Shown one piece after another: positions 1 to 11,955 of a stretch of 64,000 nucleotides of DNA (the stretch's first letter is position 1; every line of letters starts with the position of its first letter). The notes below the pieces were generated by a model. The model ran no database searches. It had not been told where the DNA came from and saw only the letters and a program-made list of their open reading frames with translations. A program made the position numbers and the translations under genes. The stretch is from Mauremys mutica (lineage: Eukaryota; Chordata; Testudines; Geoemydidae), in assembly GCF_020497125.1 (NCBI RefSeq), contig NW_025422919.1, positions 248,001 through 312,000 of the forward strand. The letters are read 5' to 3'.

Positions 1-1555
1 TTGACGTATTTATAAGGAACAAACCCGGCCCCGCTCGGGTTCCTGCTGCGGCACCACCCGAAGGCCCCGAGATAAACACGAGGTTGCATCACCCGGCCGG
101 ACCGAGGACAGCGCGCGCTGCGGACGGCTTCCACCTCCGAGCGAAGCCGCCGGGGCGCACGTTCCAGCAGGGGGCGGTACGGGGGCTCGATTCCGGCGGT
201 AAGCAGGGAAGGGCCCAGCGGCCGGCGCTAAAGCCAGACCCGCTCCGGGGGGAACCGGCAGGACTGGCCGATCACCCCTCTCGCCGTGCCTCCTCCAGCT
301 GAGCATGCGATCCGCAGGCCGGGCACTGGCTGGCGTGTCCCGCCCCCTTCCCGGCCATTGATTTTCGAACGCAAACAGCTGCACACAATCCCATCGGGTT
401 AGTTCGACAATCGCTGACCGACGCGGCCGCCGAGAGTCACAAAGCCACAACGTCCTAAAGCATCGACGCCAAAGTCTCGGGTCAAAACCCGCAAAGCAGA
501 GAGCCTGAGATCCAGGTCCCGGACCCCCGTCTGCTCTTCCCTGGCTAAGCCAAACTGCCGAAGTCCAGAGCCCTGGATTTCCACCAGGAAGTGCTCAAGT
601 CGCCGTTTTCTTCCTTTGTAAATTTGTAACCCTGTAAATTTCAGTTGAGGCTGGAATATATTTCCGGCCGTGCGGGTGCGTCCGGGGAAATCGCCGTTGA
701 CCGATACCAATGAAAACCGGGTTCTGGCCAGAAAGAACCATGGAGCGGCCGCCGGTACGTTCCCGGCCATTGCAATACGTCCCGCAGCTGCCCTCCGGCG
801 GCAGGGGTATGGCGGGGTTCGGAGACACACACCGGTAGCGGCGCCGGGAGCACGGCTACCCTTGCGCTTCAGGCACTCGAAGACGGGAGATCGAGGACGG
901 CCGGGCTCTGCGTTTGGAGTTTGTGCAGGGCCTAGCGCCAGAGCAGAGCGGGACTCCTGGATGCTACCGTAATACACCTAATAAATAACGCCCAGCCCCT
1001 AGCGCCGGGCGCCCCCGCCACACAAGTACAGACAAAGTGCCTTGCCCCAGGCCACGCAGAAAACCCGTGACTCAGTTTCCCCCATCTGCAGACCTGGCTG
1101 GGGAGGTGGGGCTCTTGGCACCGACAGGAACAGGGGCCAGCCCCGTGGCCAGACAGAGGCTGGAGCAGGCTGGAGCCCGGGAGGGGGAGATCCCAGCGCT
1201 CCGGCCACGTGACCTCCAGCCGGGTTTGCTCACAGCTCAGCTGAAGGAAAAGCCGGAGTCAGCAGACCATTGACTCACACGCTGCTGAGCGGTGGAGGGG
1301 GGCTGGGTCGCGGCCGGGGCTGAGGCCCCCGAAACGCAGCCGAGGGCAGGGGCTGGCAGCTTTCCAGCTGGCAACACGCCCGCCTGGGAGCTGGCCAGGC
1401 CCTACAGGGGATCCCCCTGCGATCTGGGGGAGAGCAAGGGGGCGACAGGGAGAACGTCGTAGCCTCAGGGACGTCACGTGAGTCGCTAAGTGAGGGCTTA
1501 GCTGGAGGGCGTTCGCCTGAGCCACAGATGTAGGAATCCCCTTGCTCCAGCAGAC

Positions 1556-1628
1556 TCCCTGGTGACCTTGGGCGAGGCAGGCTGCTTTCCTGTGCCTCAG
1601 TTTCCCCACCTGTGCAATGGGGAGCATA
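1556..1628 (+). repeat. MIR SINE fragment
   Basis: The stretch contains the MIR core order: a gtgaccttgggc block, then tgcctcagtttccccacctgt, then caatgggga. This matches the MIR core and its flank as known from amniote genomes. A shorter related piece (ctcagtttcccccatctgca) lies at 1070-1093. Confidence 0.7.
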
Positions 1629-1882
1629 GGCCCTCCCGATAGATTAGAGCGTCGGGGGGGGGGGGGGGGAGACGTAGCTCAGGCAGACACAGTCCTGGTG
1701 CCTCGGCGCTGCAGCCGAGCTAACTGCAGGATGAGGGCGAGACGGGAGGGCGGGCGACCCCCCCCCACCCGTTACCGCAGGGGTTAGCGGCCTCCGCGAC
1801 AGCCCCGACACCCGGCCGGATCTGCGGTCACTTGGCCAAGCTGGACCCACGGGTTTCCCCGCGGAGCGGGTCTGAAAGCGCC

Positions 1883-1905
1883 TCACCCCAGAGGTGGCTG
1901 CATGT
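1883..1905 (+). repeat. solitary fragment of the 60-bp dispersed minisatellite
   Basis: The sequence ccccagaggtggctgcat followed by gtcagcg matches the unit that forms arrays at 21296-21790, 23757-24445 and 44440-45300. Only one partial unit is present. Confidence 0.5.
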
Positions 1906-3639
1906 CAGCGGCGGCCCGTGCGCGGCAGGAGATGGCGGACAGAAGTCAGCCGCTGGTAACCGTGGGGCGGTGCCCCTTCCCGAGTCTAGGGGCAGGCTCG
2001 GCTTACAGGGGCTGTTCGGGTCAGGCTGCCCTCCTTCTGGCAGTGGGGCGCTCCTCACCAGGCACTGACGGAAGAGGGGCAGCGTGGGGGGCTGAGAGCC
2101 AGGGCGAGAGCCCGAGCTGTCTGGGGTCCACAGCAGGGAGCCGACCAGCCTTTCGCGTCCATTTCACGGCAGCGGAGCCGTGAAACCGACGAGGGTGACA
2201 GCTAGGGATGCTGCGTGGCCCCCACCCCACTGACAGAAGCCCCCCCCAGCACCCCGGCGCCCACTCCTGCCACACCAGAGCCAGCTGCGACTTCGGCCAG
2301 CTTGGCCTCCCGGTGCAGGCAGGGCAGCCGTGCCGCGTCGAGGCAGCAGGCCCGAGAACTGTTCTCTTCTGCGCCCGCTTACGCTTTTGGCCTTCGCAAC
2401 ATCCTCCGGCAAGGAGTTCCGCAGGTTACTACGCGCTGCATCCTCCTATCGGCGTGGAGCCTGCTGCCTCCTCCTTCGGGGGGCGACCCCCGTCTGTGCG
2501 CTGCGTGAGGGGGGAAATAACACTCCTCTCGCCACCTGCTCCACCCCGGTCGTGACCGCAGAGACCCCCCTGCTGCTCGCAAAGCGGGGCCGGTGTCACC
2601 GCCCCCCACGGGGAGCGGGCTGACCGGGGCTGTTCGTCCGAGCTCGGAAGGAAGCAATTACCACGGGAGGGCCTGGGTTACGTCGCTATCACGTGGATGT
2701 CAGAGAAAGCTCACCAGGGCCTGGCCTCTCCTTTCAGGGCCTGCCCGTTTCCCCCGCCAGAGGCACGGCGACCCGCCGGCGCTCCTCCCACGGCCTCCGG
2801 CACCCTGGCACCTGCAGCGCGGACACACCCCGAGCCAAGCCGGGCTGAGCTCGCCCGCTCCAGGCTTGGGAACGGCTCGGGGGAGTCGAAAACCAGGAAT
2901 GAAAACAGCCCTCAGCGAGCAGAGAAAAGAAACCTTGAAACGCAGCCTGCGAGTAGCAGAACCCAGGGCGCCTTCGGCTCCTACCCCGGCCTGGTTCCCC
3001 AGCCGCCCGCCGGGGCTTCTCTCGGCGCGGCCGGGGCAGCTCGTTAAGGGCTTGGGATGAGAAATCCCCGGCCTTGCCCTCCAGCCCACGACAGCTGGGG
3101 GATTGGCGGCACAGAGAGCTCGGCGGCGGCAGCAGCCTCGGGCCCGGGGAGAGGCAGAGCCACGGGAGGAACAACACGGCAGTGCTAGCCGGGCTCCGTG
3201 CGAGTGGCGCTGTACGAGCCTGCGTCCCGAGCAAGGCTCCACCGGAGCCGATAGGCTAAAGGAGCCCAGTTCTCTCAGGGCTCCCGTTCCAAGGGTGTCT
3301 TTGTGGCCAGCCCACGCTGGGGGGCTGCCATGGCGTTCCCCCAAGTCCAAATACTGCGTTTGCCGTCAGAAAGGAGCAGGAGCCCCCGCGAGGATCAGGA
3401 AGGCGCCTGCGGGGAGGGACGGGGGCCAACCGGCAGGGCGCTGCTGGGGGCACCCAACGACCGGGACAGAGAGAACCCCCCCCGCCCCCCCCCACGCAGT
3501 GTTGACACATGTCGTCATCTGCCCACCGCAAAGCTCTTCGGAAAAGGGAAGAGCAACTTCTCTGCTTGACAGAGAGCGCGGCACCGCCAGCGGAAGTGCC
3601 TGCCCTGAGATCACCCACCACATCAACTGCACAGCTGGG

Positions 3640-4712
3640 AATGGAACCCAGGAGTCCTGCTCCCAGCCCCCGCTCTACCCACCAGCCTCCTCTGCCCTCC
3701 CAGAGCCGGGGAGAGAACCCAGGAGTCCTGGCTCCCAGCCCCCCTGCTCTGACCCACCAGCCCCCACTGCCCTCCCAGAGCCGGGGAGAGAACCCAGGAG
3801 TCCTGCTCCCAGCCCCCGCTCTACCCACCAGCCCCCACTCCCCTCCCAGAGCCGGGGAGAGAACCCAGGAGTCCTGGCTCCCAGCCCCCCCTGCTCCAAC
3901 CCACCAGCCCCCACTCCCCTCCCAGAGCCAGGGAGAGAACCCAGGAGTCCTGGCTCCCAGCCCCCCCTGCTCCAACCCACCAGCCCCCACTCCCCTCCCA
4001 GAGCCGGGGAGAGAACCCAGGAGTCCTGGCTCCCAGCCCCCCTGCTCTAACCACCAGCCCCCACTCCCCTCCCAGAGCCGGGGAGAGAACCCAGGAGTCC
4101 TGGCTCCCAGCCCCCCCTGCTCTAACCCACCAGCCCCCACGCCCCTCCCAGAGCCAGGGAGAGAACCCAGGAGTCCTGGCTCCCAGCCCCCCTGCTCTAA
4201 CCACCAGCCCCCACTCCCCTCCCAGAGCCGGGGAGAGAACCCAGGAGTCCTGGCTCCCAGCCCCCCCTGCTCTAACCCACCAGCCTCCTCTGCCCTCCCA
4301 GAGCTGGGGAGAGAACCCAGGAGTCCTGGCTCCCAGCCCCCGGCTCTAAGCACCAGCCCCCACTGCCCTCCCAGAGCCGGGGAGAGAACCCAGGAGTCCT
4401 GGCTCCCAGCCCCCCCTGCTCTAACTCACCAGCCCCCACTCCCCTCCCAGAGCCGGGGAGAGAACCCAGGAGTCCTGGCTCCCAGCCCCCCCTGCTGTAA
4501 CCCACCAGCCCCCACTCCCCTCCCAGAGCCTGGGAGAGAACCCGGGAGTCCTGGCTCCCAGCCCCCCCTGCTGTAACCCACCAGCCCCCACTCCCCTCCC
4601 AGCGCCGGGGAGAGAACCCGGGAGTCCTGGCTCCCAGCCCCCCCTGCTCTAACCACCAGCCCCCACTCCCCTCCCAGAGCCGGGGAGAGAACCCAGGCGT
4701 CCTGGCCCCCCC
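3640..4712 (-). repeat. MIR-head-type minisatellite array 1 (about 75-bp unit)
   Basis: About 14 tandem units read gagagaacccaggagtcctg, then gctcccagccccc, ctgctctaacccaccagccccc and ctcccctcccagagccggg. Units differ by single bases and one- or two-base indels. Read on the minus strand the unit resembles the tRNA-like head of MIR (gtgggttagagcagggg, ggagccagga, cctgggttct, cccggctctg). The same unit recurs in at least nine other places in the window. Confidence 0.9.
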
Positions 4713-5189
4713 TCCGCTGAAGCAGGCCAATATTACATCAAGGGACATGTTACTTGTAGAGAATGGGCTGGAAATCTGATGACTGTGACTGAAGGAGGAA
4801 GTGCCCGGGACCCGGCCTTGCCACTCACCCCCAGAGCTCCCCAGAACGTGGGTCCTCTGCGGGCCTGGGTGCTCCTGCCACCCCCCCAGGGTCCCCCCCC
4901 TGCTCAGGCCCCAGCCCCGGGGATCAGGGCTCGGCAGCTGCACAGCCCTTGGCAAGTCAGCCCCACCGGAGCGAGATTCGTGCAGAGCAGCTGTACAGGA
5001 AGCGGCCCGGCACGAGGCTCGTAAACAACGAGGAGGGCACGTCCCCGGGGGGCTGCGAGATCTGGGGCCCTGACAAGGCCCCCAGGCCAAATCCGACCCA
5101 TCTCAAACCCAGGTCACCTGAAGCCATGCAGGCGAACACCCCCAGGAAGGAAACGGGCAGCCTGGGGAGCCAGGGGCTGGCCTGGGAGG

Positions 5190-5255
5190 TCAGTTCCTGC
5201 ATGACCGTGGGAAAGTGAGGTCAGCCCTGCCTCAGTTTCCCCATCTGTAAAATCC
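5190..5255 (+). repeat. MIR SINE fragment
   Basis: It contains catgaccgtgggaaagt, then ctgcctcagtttccccatct and gtaaaatcc, the characteristic MIR core order. Confidence 0.65.
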
Positions 5256-5699
5256 CTTTGCCTTGTCAGCAGGCTGCCTCCTATTTGCAGGATAGGGCCC
5301 CGATCTCAGGGTGCCCGTAATACCCAGAAAGGAGCCACAGAGTCACCGGTTTCACCTGCCGGTGACTCGGCGCCGCGGCGTTTGCAGCGTTCTCTGTCTG
5401 CAGGAGAGACGCTCGTGTAGCCAGGTGCGGACCCGGCTCTCGCCAAGCCAAGTCGGGGCCCCGCCAGGACGAAGGGACGGCGCCCGGGACAAAGGACGCC
5501 AGGCACCTGCTGGGAAAGTGACGCCAGGCCTGTGACTGGCACCCCCGGACGCTCCCCGCGGAACGGCACTGGGGACGGCGCGATTCACTGCGGCACAAAG
5601 GGCCGTGTGTCTGCCCCCTCCCCCCCCGCGGCCCATCAGACCGTCATTGTCTTGGCAGCTCTGGACCCCGCAGGGAAGCCGCGGTCGCCAGGCCCAACA

Positions 5700-7810
5700 G
5701 GGACACAAAGCCCGGGCGAGAGCCCGAGAGGGCTGAGCGTGGCTAAACCCCCTGGGCACAGGGCTCGGGGGGCGGAATCCAGGCAGGCGACCGAGGGGGA
5801 TGAGCGTGGCTAAAGCCCCTGGGCACAGGGCTCGGGGGGCGGAATCCGGGCAGGCGCCCGAGGGGGATGAGCGTGGCTAAAGCCCCTGGGCACAGGGCCC
5901 GGGGGGCGGGATCCGGCCGGGCGGGCGCCCGAGGGGGCTGAGCGTGGCTAAAGCCCCTGGGCACAGGGCCCGGGGGGCAGGATCCGGCCGGGCGGGCGGC
6001 TGAGGGGGCTGAACGTGGCTAAAGCCCCTGGGCACAGGGCCCGGGGGGCAGGATCCGGCCGGGTGAGGGCCCGAGGGGGCTGAGTGTGGCTAAATCCCCT
6101 GGGCACAGGGCCCGGGGGGCGGGATCCGGCCGGGCGAGGGCCCGAGGGGGCTGAGCGTGGCTAAACCCCCTGGGCACAGGGCCCGGGATCCGGCCGGGCG
6201 AGGGCCCGAGGGGGCTGAGCGTGGCTAAATCCCCTGGGCACAGGGCCCGGGGGGCGGGATCCGGCCGGGCGAGGGCCCGAGGGGGCTGAGCGTGGCTAAA
6301 TCCCCTGGGCACAGGGCCGGGGGCGGGATCCGGCCGGGCAAGGGCCCGAGGGGGCTGAGCGTGGCTAAACCCCCTGGGCACAGGGCCCGGGGGGCGGGAT
6401 CCGGCCGGGCGAGGGCCCGAGGGGGCTGAGCGTGGCTAAATCCCCTGGGAACAGGGCCCGGGGGGCGGGATCCGGCCGGGCGAGGGCCCGAGGGGGCTGA
6501 GCGTGGCTAAATCCCCTGGGCACAGGGCCGGGGGCGGGATCCGGCCGGGCGAGGGCCCGAGGGGGCTGAGCGTGGCTAAACCCCCTGGGCACAGGGCCCG
6601 GGATCCGGCCGGGCGAGGGCCCGAGGGGGCTGAGCGTGGCTAAACCCCCTGGGCACAGGGCCCGGGATCCGGCCGGGCGAGGGCCCGAGGGGGCTGAGCG
6701 TGGCTAAACCCCCTGGGCACAGGGGCCGGGGGGCGGGATCCGGCCGGGCGAGGGCCCGAGGGGGCTGAGCGTGGCTAAATCCCCTGGGCACAGGGCCCAG
6801 GGGGCGGGATCCGGGCGGGCGAGCGCCCGAGGGGGCTGAGCGTGGCTAAATCCCCTGGGCACAGGGCCTGGGGGGCGGGATCCGGCCGGGCGAGGGCCCG
6901 AGGGGGCTGAGCGTGGCTAAATCCCCTGGGCACAGGGCCCGGGGGGCGGGATCCGGGCGGGCGAGCGCCCGAGGGGGCTGAGCGTGGCTAAATCCCCTGG
7001 GCACAGGGCCGGGGGCGGGATCCGGCCGGGCGAGGGACCGAGGGGGCTGAGCGTGGCTAAATCCCCTGGGCACAGGGCCGGGGGCGGGATCCGGCCGGGC
7101 GAGGGCCCGAGGGGGCTGAGCGTGGCTAAATCCCCTGGGCACAGGGCCCGGGGGGCGGGATCCGGCCGGGCGAGGGCCCGAGGGGGCTGAGCGTGGCTAA
7201 ATCCCCTGGGCACAGGGCCCGGGGGGCGGGATCCGGCCGGGCGAGGGCCCGAGGGGGCTGAGCGTGGCTAAACCCCCTGGGCACAGGGCCCGGGGGGCGG
7301 GATCCGGCCGGGCGAGGGCCCGAGGGGGCTGAGCGTGGCTAAATCCCCTGGGCACAGGGCCCGGGGGGCGGGATCCGGCCGGGCGAGGGCCCGAGGGGGC
7401 TGAGCGTGGCTAAATCCCCTGGGCACAGGGCCCGGGGGGGCGGGATCCGGCCGGGCGAGGGCCCGCGGGGGCTGAGCGTGGCTAAATCCCCTGGGCACAG
7501 GGCCGGGGGGGCGGGATCCGGCCGGGCGGGCGGCTGAGGGGGCTGAGCGTGGCTAAATCCCCTGGGCACAGGGCCGGGGGCGGGATCCGGCCGGGCGAGG
7601 GCCCGAGGGGGCTGAGCGTGGCTAAATCCCCTGGGCACAGGGCCCGGGGGGCGGGATCCGGCCGGGTGAGGGCCCGAGGGGGCTGAGCGTGGCTAAATCC
7701 CCTGGGCACAGGGCCCGGGGGGCGGGATCCGGCCGGGCGAGCGCCCGAGGGGGCTGAGCGTGGCTAAATCCCCTGGGCACAGGGCCCGGGGGGCGGGATC
7801 CGGCCGGGGC
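5700..7810 (+). repeat. 71-bp minisatellite in LRCH4 intron 1
   Basis: About 29 tandem units of 71 bp carry gctgagcgtggctaaa, a t/c variant base, cccctgggcacagggccc, a variable G run, cgggatccggccgggcg and agggcccgaggg. Length variation sits mainly in the G run and in short units lacking it. Minus-strand frames stay open because the unit lacks stops, so the apparent proteins here are not genes. Confidence 0.95.
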
Positions 7811-8019
7811 AGCGGGTGTGGGGCCCAGGAGCGGCTGGGGGCAGAGACCCGGGGGCTCACCCCAGGCATAGGGGGCGTGGCCTGGCAGGGCAACAGGATG
7901 ATGGCGGTAAAAGGGGGCGGGGCCTGTCGAGATGGGGGCGGGGCCTGTCGAGATGGGGGCGGGGCCTGTCGAGGCTCCACAGAGAACAGGGGGCTATGCG
8001 GGGGGAGGGGGACCAGGCA

Positions 8020-8215
8020 AAGGAAGGAGGGGCGGGGCTCGGCGCGAGAGGGTCCGTTGGGGGGGCGGGGCCGGCGCGAGAGGGTCCGTTGAAGGGGGCG
8101 GGGCCGGCGCGAGGGGTTCAGTTGAGGGGGGCGGGGCCCGGCGCGAGGGGTTCTGTTAGGGGCGGGGCCCGGCGCGAGGGGTGCCGTTGAGGGGGGCGGG
8201 GCCCGGCGCGAGGTC
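8020..8215 (+). repeat. GC-box tandem repeat beside LRCH4 exon 1
   Basis: Five to six units of roughly 30-35 bp each contain ggggcggggc followed by cggcgcgaggg and a ccgttga-type spacer. Each unit holds a consensus Sp1/KLF GC box. The array ends at the donor side of LRCH4 exon 1; two larger ggggcggggcctgtcgagat units lie just before it at 7915-7975. Confidence 0.8.
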
Positions 8216-8219
8216 TCAC

Positions 8220-8406
8220 CGGCCTGGGTGGTGTCGCTCAGGTCCCAGCGCCGCGCCGCGCCGCCCGGGAAGAGCCGCAGCCGCCGCCCCGCCAGGCTCA
8301 GGCTGCCCGAGGCCGCCGCCTCCTCCAGGGCGCGCTCGGTGGCGGGCCCGCCGGGCGAGGGGGGCGGGGGCAGGGGCAGCTCCGGCTCCGCCTCGCCCGC
8401 CGCCAT
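8220..8406 (-). CDS. LRCH4: LRCH4 coding exon 1
   Basis: This 187-bp exon encodes the N-terminus of a leucine-rich-repeat and calponin-homology protein. It starts MAAGEAEPELPLPPPP, runs through an ERALEEAAASGSLSLAGRR segment and ends DLSDTTQA plus the first base of the next codon. ERALEEA..G.L.L..RRL..FP.GAAR..DLSD.TQA is diagnostic of vertebrate LRCH4 as I know it; in human the next residue is D, which fits the phase-1 donor G|GTGAG. LRCH4 is a membrane-associated protein reported to influence Toll-like receptor signalling. No other LRCH4 exon lies in the window, so the gene runs off the left edge. Its strand, opposite to FBXO24, matches the human arrangement. LRCH1-3 paralogs are possible but fit less well. 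Confidence 0.85.
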
Positions 8407-8469
8407 CCCGGGACCCCGGGGCTCCGCTTGCCGCGGCCGCCGCTGCCAGACTGACCGGCTGAGGCCGCG

Positions 8470-9370
8470 AGGGGGAGCCTGCCCCAGCCAAGGGGGCGGG
8501 GCCGGGAGAGCTTTTGGGGCCAATCAACGGGCAGGGGCGGGGCTCGCGGGTTGCCAGCCACTGGCGCCTCGCGGGCCTCTCCTCTCGGCCAATCAGGCTT
8601 TCGGAGGGAGGGGCCTCATGCTACACGGCAGCCAATCCGCTCGGAGAGGGCGTGGCCTCTGAATCGGCCTCACCCAATCACAGCGCCTTAGCATATAGGG
8701 GCGGGCCATCTAGGGCAATACAGCCAACCAACTAGCAGGAGGCGGGCCGTATCAAGAGGTTAGCCAATCAAGTCGGGGAAAGAACACGTCCACTTGCCTC
8801 GTCCCAGCCAATGGCAGTGTAGAAGGCGGGGCTAGCCTGTCCGCCGCAGTCAATCATACCCCACAGGCGGGGCTTGAGTTCTAGTATTGACCAATCACAA
8901 GGCGAGATCGCTCCAAACTATTAGCTCAGAAGATGTGGGGAACGCTTCACCAGATTCAGCCAGTCACACTAGGAGATACGGGGTTTTTGTACGATTGACA
9001 GCATATCTGCCTATCAGAACACGGCTCCGCAGGCACCTGCGTCACAAGGCGGCAACAGTTGAATGCGTGAACTGCCTGGTACGGGGGGGCGGAGCTGTTT
9101 CACCGGCTCAGCCAATCACACGCAGCGGAATGCCGGACACGTTATGAGTGACGACTTGACTGGCCAGTCAGAGGGAGACTCCCTCCGGGAGGGGGGGTTA
9201 GGAACGTTAAACGAGAGTGACAGCCCATCTGGCCAGTCAGAGCGCGAATCATCTCAGGGGAGGCGGGAGTTACGCGTAGCGAGAGACAGACCACTTAGCC
9301 AATCTGAGAAAGAATCACACCGGGTAGGCGGGCTGTGAGAAGAGACTGACAGCCCAACTAGCCAATAGCA
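8470..9370. promoter_or_regulatory. Array of CCAAT (NF-Y-type) and GC boxes upstream of LRCH4
   Basis: CCAAT cores, mostly as gccaatca, begin at 8520, 8589, 8632, 8674, 8764, 8808, 8891, 9112, 9299 and 9362. Near-variants (ccaac, tcaat, ccagt) are at 8724, 8850, 8960, 9164 and 9233. Most are separated by 35-70 bp and paired with ggcgggg or aggcggg. Parts look like a decayed tandem repeat of about 65 bp (gacagcccaNctggccagtca in the last units). NF-Y binds CCAAT in either orientation, so this may serve LRCH4, a divergent FBXO24 transcript, or both. Confidence 0.6.
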
Positions 9371-9429
9371 AGAGACGGTGATGTGAAAAAAGGGCGGGAC
9401 CTAGTATTAAGAGACCATGACTATCTCAG

Positions 9430-9860
9430 GCCCATCCCCCTCTCGTGCGAGGCACCAGGGGGAGGGGAATCGTTCCCCTCTTGTGCGAGGCACCAGGGGA
9501 ATCGTTCCCCTCTCGTGCGAGGCACCAGGGGAATCGTTCCCCTCTCGTGCGAGGCACCAGGAGGAGGGGAATCGTTCCCCTCTTGTGCAAGGCACCCGGG
9601 GGGAATTGTTCCCCTCCCATGCAAGGCACCAGGGGAGGGGAAGTGTTACCCTCTCGGGCGACGCACCGGGGGAGGGGAATCCTTCCCCTCTTGTGCGAGG
9701 CACCGGGGGAAGCGTTCCCCTCTCGTGCGAGGCACTGGGAGGAGGGGAATCCTTCCCCTCTTGTGCAAGGCACCGGGGGAATCATTCCCCTCTCGTGCGA
9801 CGCACCGGGAGGAGGGGAATCCTTCCCCTCTCGTGCGACGCACCGGGGGGAATCATTCCA
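9430..9860 (+). repeat. 35-40-bp minisatellite
   Basis: About 12 units combine ggggaatcgttcccctc with tcgtgcgaggcaccaggg. Each unit has an internal inverted repeat (ggggaa...ttcccc). It lies in the LRCH4-FBXO24 intergenic region. Confidence 0.9.
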
Positions 9861-9974
9861 AATCCCACGTCAAGCCCCAGGCTGACCCAGAGAGGACCCC
9901 CAGGGCGGCACTAGGGGGCGCTGAGCTGTGGGCAGCAGGGTGGAGTGCAGCAGGGGGCTCTTCCCCCCACCAGT

Positions 9975-11760
9975 CAGGGCCCGGCACGAGGTCGCAGTGG
10001 GGCGCTGTGGGGCAGCGCCCGGGGAGCAGGGCCCGGCCCGAGGTCGCAGTGGGGCGCTGTGGGGCAGTGCCCAGGCAGCAGGGCCCGGCCCGAGGTCGCA
10101 GTGGGGCGCTGTGGGGCAGCGCCCAGGCAGCAGGGCCCGGCCCGAGGTCGCAGTGGGGCGCTGTGGGGCAGTGCCCAGGCAGCAGGGGCCGGCCCGAGGT
10201 CGCAGTGGGGCGCTGTGGGGCAGTGCCCAGGCAGCAGGGCCCGGCCCGAGGTCGCAGTGGGGCGCTGTGGGGCAGTGCCCAGGCAGCAGGGCCCGGCCCG
10301 AGCTCGCAGTGGGGCGCTGTGGGGCAGTGCCCAGGCAGCAGGGCCCGGCCCGAGCTCGCAGTGGGGCGCTGTGGGGCAGCGCCCAGGCAGCAGGGCCCGG
10401 CCCGAGGCCGCAGTGGGGCGCTGTGGGGCAGTGCCCAGGCAGCAGGGCCCGGCCCGAGGTCGCAGTGGGGCGCTGTGGGGCAGTGCCCAGGCAGCAGGCC
10501 CCGGCCCGAGGTCGCAGTGGGGCGCTGTGGGGCAGCGCCCGGGGAGCAAGGCCCGGCCTGAGGTCGCAGTGGGGCGCTGTGGGGCAGTGCCCAGGCAGCA
10601 GGCCCCGGCCCGAGGTCGCAGTGGGGCGCCGTGGGGCAGCGCCCGGGGAGCAGGGCCCGGCCTGAGGTCGCAGTGGGGCGCTGTGGGGCAGTGCCCAGGC
10701 AGCAGGGCCCGGCCCGAGGTCGCAGTGGGGCGCTGTGGGGCAGCGCCCGGGGAGCAGGGCCCGGCCCGAGGTCGCAGTGGGGCGCTGTGGGGCAGCGCCC
10801 GGGGAGCAGGGCCCGGCCCGAGGTCGCAGTGGGGCGCTGTGGGGCAGCGCCCGGGGAGCAGGGCCCGGCCCGAGGTCGCAGTGGGGCGCTGTGGGGCAGT
10901 GCCCGGGGAGCAGGGCCCGGCCCGAGGTCGCAGTGGGGCGCTGTGGGGCAGCGCCCGGGGAGCAGGGCCTGGCCCGAGGTCTCAGTGGGGCGCTGTGGGG
11001 CAGTGCCCGGGGAGCAGAGCTGGGCCCGAGGCCGCAGTGGGGCGCTGTGGGGCAGCGCCCGGGGAGCAAGGCCCGGCCTGAGGTCGCAGTGGGGCGCTGT
11101 GGGGCAGTGCCCGGGGAGCAGGGCCCGGCCCGAGGTCGCAGTGGGGCGCTGTGGGGCAGCGCCCGGGGAGCAGGGCCCGGCCCGAGCTCGCAGTGGGGCG
11201 CTGTGGGGCAGTGCCCGGGGAGCAGGGCCCGGCCCGAGGTCGCAGTGGGGCGCTGTGGGGCAGCGCCCGGGGAGCAGGGCCCGGCCCGAGGTCGCAGTGG
11301 GGCGCTGTGGGGTAACACCCAGGCAGCAGGGCCCGGCCCGAGGTCGCAGTGGGGCGCTGTGGGGCAGTGCCCGGGGAGCAGGGCCCGGCCCGAGGTCTCA
11401 GTGGGGCGCTGTGGGGCAGTGCCCGGGGAGCAGGGCCCGGCCCGAGGTCGCAGTGGGGCGCTGTGGGGCAGCGCCCGGGGAGCAGGGCCCGGCCCGAGGT
11501 CGCAGTGGGGCGCCGTGGGGCAGCGCCCGGGGAGCAGGGCCCGGCCCGAGGTCGCAGTGGGGCGCTGTGGGGCAGTGCCCAGGCAGCAGGGCCCGGCCCG
11601 AGGTCGCAGTGGGGCGCTGTGGGGCAGTGCCCAGGCAGCAGGGCCCGGCCCGAGGTCGCAGTGGGGCGCTGTGGGGCAGTGCCCAGGCAGCAGGGCCCGG
11701 CCCGAGGTCGCAGTGGGGCAGTGCCCAGGCAGCAGGCCCCGGCCCGAGGTCACAGTGCCC
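9975..11760 (+). repeat. 52-bp minisatellite upstream of FBXO24
   Basis: About 34 units of 52 bp consist of ggcccgaggtcgcagtgggg, cgctgtggggcag, a cgcccggggagcag or tgcccaggcagcag segment and ggc. The two alternative segments define subtypes: the aggcagcag type dominates both ends and the ggggagcag type the middle. Because 52 is not a multiple of 3 and the unit lacks stops, several frames on both strands are open for hundreds of codons; none resembles a protein. Confidence 0.95.
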
Positions 11761-11955
11761 GGCCGTGAGGTCAGAGCCCGTCACCCCGGCGCCGGGCTCT
11801 GTGAAGCCGTGGGGCGGGCGCCAGCTCACAGAGCCATGTCCCGGGGAGCCGGGCGGGCCGGGCAGGGGCAGCCCTGGCCACGCAGGGGGCAGCGCTGTGG
11901 GTCGCTGCAGCGTCTGCCCAGTGGCCGGAGCCGGGTGCCGGGGACGCGGGCAGGG

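Larger units (their letters stand above)
1..8219 (-). other. LRCH4: LRCH4 intron 1 (partial, repeat-rich)
   Basis: Everything left of LRCH4 exon 1 is read here as the 5' part of its first intron, because the leucine-rich-repeat exons that should follow are nowhere in this interval on the minus strand. The intron is therefore at least 8.2 kb. It holds MIR-like fragments, a MIR-head-type minisatellite (3640-4712), a 71-bp minisatellite (5700-7810) and GC-box repeats (8020-8215). In 1-1030, 1630-3640 and 4715-5190 I see only unique GC-rich sequence with no recognisable exon. The intron assignment is inference. Confidence 0.6.

Noticed and set aside
399..977. Minus-strand 192-codon frame near the left edge
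   Set aside because: No resemblance to LRCH4 leucine-rich repeats or any known domain; base composition alone can explain it.
9430..9860. CRISPR-like repeat array
   Set aside because: The repeats are contiguous with no unique spacers, and the sequence is vertebrate nuclear DNA.
9870..11753. Open frame of 627 codons on the minus strand, and overlapping plus-strand frames of 245-529 codons
   Set aside because: They translate the 52-bp minisatellite in different frames, have no splice or domain evidence and consist only of a repeated peptide.
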